Assembly: GCA_032718865.1 (NCBI GenBank)
Contig: JALUTQ010000005.1
Span: 1,984,001-2,048,000, forward strand
DNA: 64,000 bases
Direction: 5' to 3'
Source: Tilletia caries
Lineage: Eukaryota > Basidiomycota > Exobasidiomycetes > Tilletiales > Tilletiaceae
Below the pieces are notes generated by a model. The model ran no database searches, was not told the origin of the DNA, and saw only the letters and a list, made by a program, of their open reading frames with translations. A program made the position numbers and the translations under genes. Shown piece after piece: positions 57,787 to 64,000 of this stretch. The first letter of the stretch is position 1. Each line of letters starts with the position of its first letter.

Positions 57787-60700
57787 CATCCATTTTGTGG
57801 GACAGAATAGAGGAAATAATAATAACGAGGAAAACACCAGAGAGCCATATTCGCCAGAAGATCTTCATACTCTGCCGCCGCCTCGGCCCTGCGCGAAAGT
57901 CGGAAAGTCGAGGACGGTCCAGCGGCGTCCATGCTGTCCCTTCTGCCGACCAGCCGCTGGAACCGCGTCCGGGTGAGCGGACTGCCGCGGCCGCCGACGT
58001 TCGATAGCCTGCATGAGGAGGTACTGCGACATGTCCGTCTCTGGCTCCGCTTCCGGCGACAATTGCTGCGCAGCAAGTGTCAAAGCCAGCGCACCGTCTT
58101 CGTCCTCTCCCTCGTCTTCCTCGAAATCGAACTCGCTCAGCCCGACCGACGGTGAGCGCATTCGTCGCATTCGACTTTCCCGTGCCGCCAGTTGTCGATC
58201 GACAGCACTCCGTCCCGAACCAGAAGAGGGCACATCCTCATTCTCGCCCATCCCTCCAGAGACGACCTCGGGCCATCATCCCCAGAATCATCCTCCTCCT
58301 CCTCCTCCTCCTCGCGCCACTCGCCGTCCTCATCCGAGCCTTCGCCTTCGTAGTCCGGCGCCTCCGGCGCCAGGAACGCGCGCCAAAGGCGCGTTTCGGA
58401 CCCGCCTGACACTGGTGACATGGCGCGCATCGCCCTCCGGAGTGCAACCTCATTCCCCAACCCAGCCCCGTTCTTTCTCCCCGAACGTCTCGCCGCATTC
58501 ACGTCGTCCGCATTCGCCGCAGCTCCGGGGCCTCCTAGGACGCCGCCGCCCTCAAAGGCAGAGCCAGACTGGAAAATCCTCGCTCCTCCGCGCCCGCGTC
58601 GCCTCCTCCCGCCTCGTCTCCCCAATCGAACCATGCCAGAGCAAGCGCACATACCTCGACACCTTCCTCCTTGTCCATCTCATCACCCGCCTCACCCGCC
58701 TCTTCGTGGTTCGCCACACGTTCTGCTCGAAGGATAGCCGGAGCACAGGAAGGATGCAGGACCACGTCCACGCGAGTGAGAGAGTGGCAAGGGCGAAGAT
58801 GACTCGCAGGAGAGTGAGGCCGAACCGTCGGGCTTCGGCCAATCGTGTCGGACTTGTCCCGCTCAGGACAGCAAGGGAGTTCCGTGCAAAGGTGCCATCA
58901 GCCGCTGTGCGCAAGTCGCGAATCTCCAGCGCAAACCCGTTCCGCAACGCCGTGACACGCGCTCTTGCCGCGCGTGCGTCGTCGACCTCTCTCCCATCGC
59001 CATCGTCATCGCCTCCCTCGTCCACGCCCTCCTCATTGGCACCTGCCTCTACGCGCCGTCTCCGCTTTCTCCGGTGACGGACGATCATGTCCCGCTCATC
59101 CTCCAAGAATTCAACTAAGCCAACATCTTCATCCTCGTCCATGATCACCCTCGTCCCTCTCCCGGCCCGTGTTCTCTGAAGTCCATCGAGGCCCGAGGCA
59201 TGCAGAGCCGAGCTCACGCCCCCTGCAGAGTGAAGGAACCCCCCCCGCAGGAGCAGCAGCAACTCCACCATGCACATTCGCCGACCCGGCACCGTCCATC
59301 TCGACCCATGTCCCCACTGGCGTCCGGATGTTGACGAGCTCGCGACTCAGGCCGCTGAGGCGGGTCGACTCGAGACAGGCTGTGCCAAGCTTGAAGAGTG
59401 CGAGGTTGTAGTCTTCTGTGAGACTCGGCAGGTTTGAGGCGTTGAAGAAGAGCCGGCTGGTGTCGATCTATAAAAAAGGGCAGGCACATAAGTAAAGACG
59501 AGTTCGTGTAATAGGAGACAACCAGTAGGGAGGAGGGATCTCAGTTACTCACAGTTCCCTCGGTGACGGCCATGGTCAGAGCATGCAGGAAGGCTGTGAG
59601 AAGTATGATGGCCAGAAGGATGGCATCGGGAAAGCGATTCATGATGTGTAGCGGATCTGTCGGGTTGCCGATGTATCTCCAATGCAAGTGATGAATCGTC
59701 GAAGCGATGCCGAATATGGAAGTGATAGGCAGCTGTGAGCGCGGTCTCGATTTCCAGAGCGAGACGACACTGAGAGTCCAGAGCTCGGCGAGTTGGAGGA
59801 ACATGCTGAAAAAGAGACTCCATGTGGGCGAGCCTGGGTATCCGTGTTCGGAGTCCGGGCTGAAGACATAGGCGTGGGTGAGGTATGTGAACCCGTTCAG
59901 GTTGAAGTAAGGCGCCGCACGGCTGCCTTCCAAGCTGCAGGTGGATGAAATAGAAGAATGTAAGCATGTACCCAGAGAGGAGGCATGTGAACCACAGGAG
60001 AGTCTCTCACTTCTTGATGAGCGCCTCGGTAACGACGGTGGCTGCAGCGGCGAGGAAGGCTGCCCAGATGTATGTACTGGACCGAGCCTCGACGCGGTAC
60101 TGGCCAGAGGTTGGGTTGATAAAGAGATCTCCAAGCCAGGCGCGCTGTGCCCAGTTGTCCGGTAGATGCTTTGCCGTGAACGTAGCAAGCGGCGTACCAG
60201 CAAGAAGCGCGGACGAATGCTGCTGAGCTGCCGTGCGCGAGCCCGACACCGCATACTGTCGCGAACTGTCCGCAAGCATGACACTGACCCCGAGGAGCGA
60301 GATCACCGAGCGCGTGAGCAGAACGAGCGCAGGCAGCTTCAGAAGGACGCGCTTCCATCCCCTGATGGGCTGCGGCCGCGTCCGAGGTCGACAGATGTGC
60401 TCGATCCGGTTGATCACGGCGGTCACGATGACGAGGATGAGGAAGTACCGGGAGGTGAAGAAGCCGAGAACGCCTGCGCCTCCTAGGTGGGACGGCAGAT
60501 CGAGCCGAGCCGAGAAGGACGAAGATGATGAAGAGGAAGAGCTGGAGCGAGAGGAAGGTGCGGGTGCCTTGAGTCCCGGAGATGCCTTCGTCGTAGTGGT
60601 AGCAGCAGCTGCGGCGGCGGCGGCATACGTGGCAGCTGCGAGTGGGCCAGGATCGATGCCTGCGCTGATGGGAACGCGAATCAGCTGTCCGTTCCCGTCC

Positions 60701-60891
60701 ATCGAGCGAAGCGTGCCCGGCGAGAGATTGGCAAAAGCCGACAAGTCTTCGAACGCAGTCGTCGTCGATGTCGAGGTCGAGGTCGCTGTGCGCGTCCCGT
60801 TGCTGTTCCTTCCCAACGCTGCGAATAAGGAGGAGGCGCTCAGGAGGGAGTCGACGATCGCAGCACGCGTGCGCCGCAAGAGCGAGCTCAT
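57787..60891 (-). CDS. Multi-pass membrane protein, possibly Asi3-like
   Basis: Exons 60891-60011, 59934-59553 and 59467 onward join in phase; a further intron is likely at 58654-58569. The N-terminal part is Ser-rich. Hydrophobic spans: YFLILVIVTAVINRI, LPALVLLTRSVISLLGVSVM, STYIWAAFLAAAATVV, SLFFSMFLQLAELWTLSVVS, AILLAIILLTAFLHALTM and LLRVIFALATLSLAW. The segment FNLNGFTYLTHAYVF followed by a loop and two spans resembles fungal Asi3-type inner-nuclear-membrane ligases, but I see no RING finger, so the name is tentative. Two frame changes are needed: near 59,240 at a run of eight G, and near 58,275 in a GAG-rich run. Both are homopolymer or low-complexity sites, where sequencing error is as likely as decay. 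The acidic C-terminal end (SEFDFEEDEGEDEDG) ends between 57,787 and 57,865. Confidence 0.55.
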
Positions 60892-61461
60892 CGTTCCGTT
60901 CGCGGCCAGTGACCGTGATGAGTCCCGGCGCTGGCTGGGTGAGCGAGAGCGCGCGCGCTACCTCCTGGTCCTCTTGCCTGCCTTTGCTCACACGATCAAC
61001 ACCTCGCTGATGACCGATGTGATGGACGTCGTGCACGAGCTTCCCAGCGACAGCGACAGAAGCGAGCATCATGACCTCGCCGTTGCTACGCAGACAACTC
61101 AACATGGACGGATGATGATGGCAAGGAGAAAGACAACAACAGCGATGCTAGATATAGATTGCAGAGAGAGAGGCGACGAGAGTCCAAGGTTGCGAGCAGG
61201 TGGGGAGAGCGGGTCACGGAGAGCGAAGAGAAGTGGTACAACATTGATTGTATGGCCGGGGTATTCGAGTAGTTTTTGGTCCTGATGCAGGTCGATGCCC
61301 GGTATAGACGTTCGTCTGGATGGCGAGCGTTGCGGAGATGACACGAGACGAGGATGGGGAGACCGGATGTTGTTCTTGTATTGTTGTGTTGGCAGATAGG
61401 GAGGCAACGAGAACCGAGGGCAGACAAGAGCGACGCAAGAGATGGACCGAGACGAGATGGA

Positions 61462-62880
61462 TCAATCGAGAGCGAGACGAAGAGAGCAAGGTGCGTTCCG
61501 GAGCGGCAGATATCTCGGACTTCGGAGTCTTGAATCCAGGGCCAAGGCAAAGGACGAAGACGAGGCTGGGACAAGGGTCCGTCGCAGTGGTGAGGCCGTG
61601 CAGAAGGAACGATGCTGCTGGTGACGGGACCCGAAAGACAGAAGTTTCATTTTGGTTGAGGCGCTTCGGTGGGGAGCCTTCAGTGAGCTGGGGTAGTCGG
61701 CACAGGGATTCGGCTCCGCTTTTCCGAGAACTTGGACGTGTTGAACCGGGGACTGATCCAAGGCTTCGTGTCGTCGGTGTGGGCAGGACGGGGCCACGAT
61801 GGGCTCGACAACTTTGAACCGGGGGACCTTGTTCTTCTTGCCGGCCGGACGAGGTTGGATCTCGCCGATCACGAACGATGGAAATGACTCTAGACCTCGT
61901 GAGCCACCAGCGGGGTCCGTGGCTTGGACTGGGATCCTGGAGTGTGTCTGCGCAGTAATCTTCATCGGCGAGAAGTGCCTTCCGATGACCGTGGGCAACA
62001 AGCCCTGGTAATGATAGCGCCATGGGGGGCTGACGTCGATCCCTGCTGCATGCAGACAGGGTGACCACTCGACCGAGGTGATCGACCACGACGAGTCCAT
62101 AGACCCATCGGAAATGTCGCCAATCGTATCCGATACGTCTTCGCATGCGGGCCGGGCTGCCCCGTGAAACGGCTTGAAGGACATCGACAGCGATACGGAA
62201 GACGAGAACGAGCTCCTTGATCCTTCATCCGGAATATCGCCCACTAAGTACTCTTCGGCCGCGGGCTGGGTCGCAAGGTCGACTGGAGTGAAGTACGTCG
62301 ACAATGAATGCGAAGAGGAGGATGAGTCTGTCGATTCGTCGTCGATGTCACCGATCGTCAAGGCCTCCTCGGTTGTGGGCTGGGCGGGGATGTGGACGTG
62401 GTCGTCGCCGTTGCAGGAAGCCTCGGAGCCGTAGAAGGCTGCGAAGTTGTCCTCGGATGCGTGTAAGGAAGATACTGGTGATGATGTGTTGACAGCCGTG
62501 GTCAGCCCAGCCTTAATGTGGGTTTCGATGAGGGTTTCCAATCGTAGCCGAGCCGCGCAATACCGTCCGTATTCGCTCATTGCCTCCGCAATGAGGCACA
62601 TCGGGTCCTGGATGATGCCGAACTCGGCCCGGTGCTGTTCGAGAAGCTCAACAACGCCGGGGATTGTTGTAATGTCGACGCCGCCGCCGAATGTGGTGGG
62701 ATTCCAGCGGTGCTCAAAGACACGCTTGCCGTCCTCGTCGCGCTCCTTTAACTCCGTGATGATGCCGTCCACCATGTGTTCGAGCATGTCCATCCTGCTC
62801 GATGAGAGCAGGTTGGACGGGTACGCGTTGTAGTCGACCGTGCTGATGTTGGACATGTCGGTGTTTGATGGTGGTGACAA
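61462..62880 (-). CDS. Hypothetical protein with serine-rich repeats
   Basis: A single uninterrupted frame of 472 codons. The N-terminal 130 residues look folded (MDMLEHMVDGIITELKERDE, VVELLEQHRAEFGIIQDPMC, AARLRLETLIETHIKAGL). Three imperfect repeats of about 40 residues follow, of the form TEEALTIGDIDDES-(Ser run)-SLSTYFTP, AAEEYLVGDIPDEG..., ACEDVSDTIGDISDG.... The C-terminal end is basic (RPAGKKNKVPRFKVVEPIVA). No domain recognised. It could start at 62880 or at the next Met 8 codons on. A (GT)n tract lies just upstream. Conserved repeat spacing and frame integrity argue that it is real; a host gene by position. Confidence 0.65.
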   Translation of the reverse strand: MSPPSNTDMSNISTVDYNAYPSNLLSSSRMDMLEHMVDGIITELKERDEDGKRVFEHRWNPTTFGGGVDITTIPGVVELLEQHRAEFGIIQDPMCLIAEAMSEYGRYCAARLRLETLIETHIKAGLTTAVNTSSPVSSLHASEDNFAAFYGSEASCNGDDHVHIPAQPTTEEALTIGDIDDESTDSSSSSHSLSTYFTPVDLATQPAAEEYLVGDIPDEGSRSSFSSSVSLSMSFKPFHGAARPACEDVSDTIGDISDGSMDSSWSITSVEWSPCLHAAGIDVSPPWRYHYQGLLPTVIGRHFSPMKITAQTHSRIPVQATDPAGGSRGLESFPSFVIGEIQPRPAGKKNKVPRFKVVEPIVAPSCPHRRHEALDQSPVQHVQVLGKAEPNPCADYPSSLKAPHRSASTKMKLLSFGSRHQQHRSFCTASPLRRTLVPASSSSFALALDSRLRSPRYLPLRNAPCSLRLALD

Positions 62881-62903
62881 GTGAAGAGTTGAATGGGTGA
62901 GGT

Positions 62904-62992
62904 GGTGTGTGTGTGTGTGTGTGTGTGTCGGAGTGTGTGTGTGTGTGTGTTATGGGTGTGTTGTGGGTGTGTGTGGGTGTGTGTGTGTAAAA
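62904..62992. repeat. (GT)n microsatellite upstream of the 61,462-62,880 gene
   Basis: Runs of GT broken by CGGA, TATGG and TGGG, about 25-110 bp before the start codon at 62880, so within the promoter or 5' leader. Length changes here could affect expression (inference). Confidence 0.85.
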
Positions 62993-63789
62993 ATGTGTGT
63001 GTGAAGATCTGGGAGGAGATGGAGGAAGGGGGAAAGGACGGAATTCGAAGCGGGTGCCTCCTTTTAATGCCGAATGCTCAGTATGACGCCTTTGCCTTCG
63101 AGTGACCCAAGACTGGCATGTATGGCCTGTGCTCGGACGAGATGGGAAGTTGGAGAGAAAAAAAGTGAACCAATGGCCTGTGCTTGGGGACTCCACACTG
63201 CGGACGTACCGGGACCGGCATCAGAGCTGCATGAGATGGATAAACAGTCTGCATGCTTAGCACCTGTAACTCACTTGGAGAGAACTCCGGGATCCGAAGG
63301 GTGGACCGGTGCTGGGGCCGTGTTTTGATCGAATGAGCAGGTTGGACTTGAGATGCGATGTGTGATCTGCACCGAAACGCGTGAAGATCGTCTGTGATCT
63401 GCGACGGAAGTGACAAGTGTGGCTTGACCTCGTATAGCCGATAGTCGAGAGCGGGAGAGCGAGGAGGAATGTCCACGGCCGTTGGAGAGTGGGTCCTCTG
63501 CCTAATCCTGGGATGACTCTGGACTGTGACCGACCCGAGTCTGTCTGTCCCTCGGCTTCCGTGACCATGTTGCCGGCACACGCAGACCTGGCTGCTGCCA
63601 ATATGCGAGGCCTCGTACTGAAGGCAAGGGATTCAGAAATAAAGATGAAGGATTGATCCCGGTGCTGTGCGCTGGTGAAGTCCCCAGTACCATTTCTGAG
63701 GAAGCAGAGGAAGGGGAGCAGACCCGGTCAGCGTTCAGACGAAGAGGTCAGCAGAGCAGAGTGTCAGCACCGTTGGATGGAGTCTCAGT

Positions 63790-63903
63790 TGATTTCCTCT
63801 CTGTGCAGACGATCATGCCAGACGGCGAAGAGAACGGTCTCGTCATCGCTGTCGCTGTGGCTCGCGCTGTCGTTGTCGAGGTCGAGGTCGTGCTGCATTC
63901 CTG
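63790..63903 (-). CDS. Possible last exon of a gene running off the right edge
   Basis: After an acceptor-like CGTCCAG the minus strand reads MQHDLDLDNDSASHSDSDDE, then TVLFAVWHDRLHREEIN and a stop at about 63,790. The acidic stretch and sharp end look like a C-terminus, but the rest of the gene lies outside the window or in unassigned sequence. No function can be given. 63,000-63,790 shows no other credible gene. Confidence 0.3.
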
Positions 63904-64000
63904 GACGCAAGTTTGGGGAGCGAGTAAACAAACGGCAGGACTCGGGCGATGCCGGCACTGGTGTTGCTATGCAGCTGGCGTTCGAAGCTCACCATCATAC

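Noticed and set aside
61214..62146. 310-codon minus-strand frame overlapping the 472-codon gene
   Set aside because: Another frame of the same strand inside the longer gene; composition and start are poorer.

Overview
The window looks like a transposon-dense stretch of a basidiomycete nuclear genome. The coding regions carry short introns (about 70-100 bp, mostly GTGAGT...YAG) and G+C-rich codons. One clear housekeeping gene (the Pol I factor RRN3) sits in the gene-bearing right flank, and the transposon set (fungal MULE with Ulp1, Plavaka-type Tnp2, hAT, DIRS-like, Ty3/gypsy) is typical of Basidiomycota. I cannot place it below phylum. There is no bacterial-type operon, CRISPR array or convincing tRNA/rRNA gene.

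Left part, about 1-28,000: nested insertions, several of them readable to the base from target-site duplications (TSDs). A degenerate MULE transposase gene (3,917-26,019), followed by a Ulp1-type cysteine protease gene (26,596-27,724), was hit by a 695-bp TAAGG-ended inverted-repeat element (4,508-5,202; TSD GTGAGAAG) and by a Ty3/gypsy retrotransposon (5,749-23,784; 5-bp TSD CTTGG). The retrotransposon was split between protease and reverse transcriptase by an 11.1-kb element (9,214-20,309; probable 3-bp TSD CGG) carrying an intact-looking DDE integrase-core gene and a partner gene. That element holds two smaller non-autonomous elements (10,776-11,418 and 11,548-12,234).

Middle part, about 28,000-53,700: a histone H3-family gene broken by a second TAAGG element (30,018-30,790); a decayed Plavaka/CACTA-type transposase on the minus strand (31,477-34,960); a composite third TAAGG copy (35,459-36,832); a BED-finger remnant; a decayed DIRS-like tyrosine-recombinase retroelement (38,242-40,896); a complete hAT element with perfect 8-bp TSD (42,424-48,765) that carries both its own transposase and a protein kinase gene; a MULE with 9-bp TSD (49,404-52,386) whose transposase is split by a fourth TAAGG element (49,735-50,506); and two short inverted-repeat elements (52,745-53,699).

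Right part, 53,812-64,000: apparently host sequence, all on the minus strand: RRN3 (53,812-57,509), a multi-pass membrane protein gene (57,787-60,891), a hypothetical gene with serine-rich repeats (61,462-62,880), and perhaps the last exon of another gene at the right edge.

Main points for follow-up: (1) the TAAGG family, with 8-bp TSDs, landed inside three reading frames, and in each case potential GT...AG sites at the element-TSD borders would allow in-frame removal, like introners; (2) a hAT element with a protein kinase inside its ends; (3) the H3-like gene, with an H3-type tail but CENP-A-like loop-1 and helix features; (4) a gypsy element whose RNase H domain is split across the two ends of pol; (5) the 11-kb integrase-core element.
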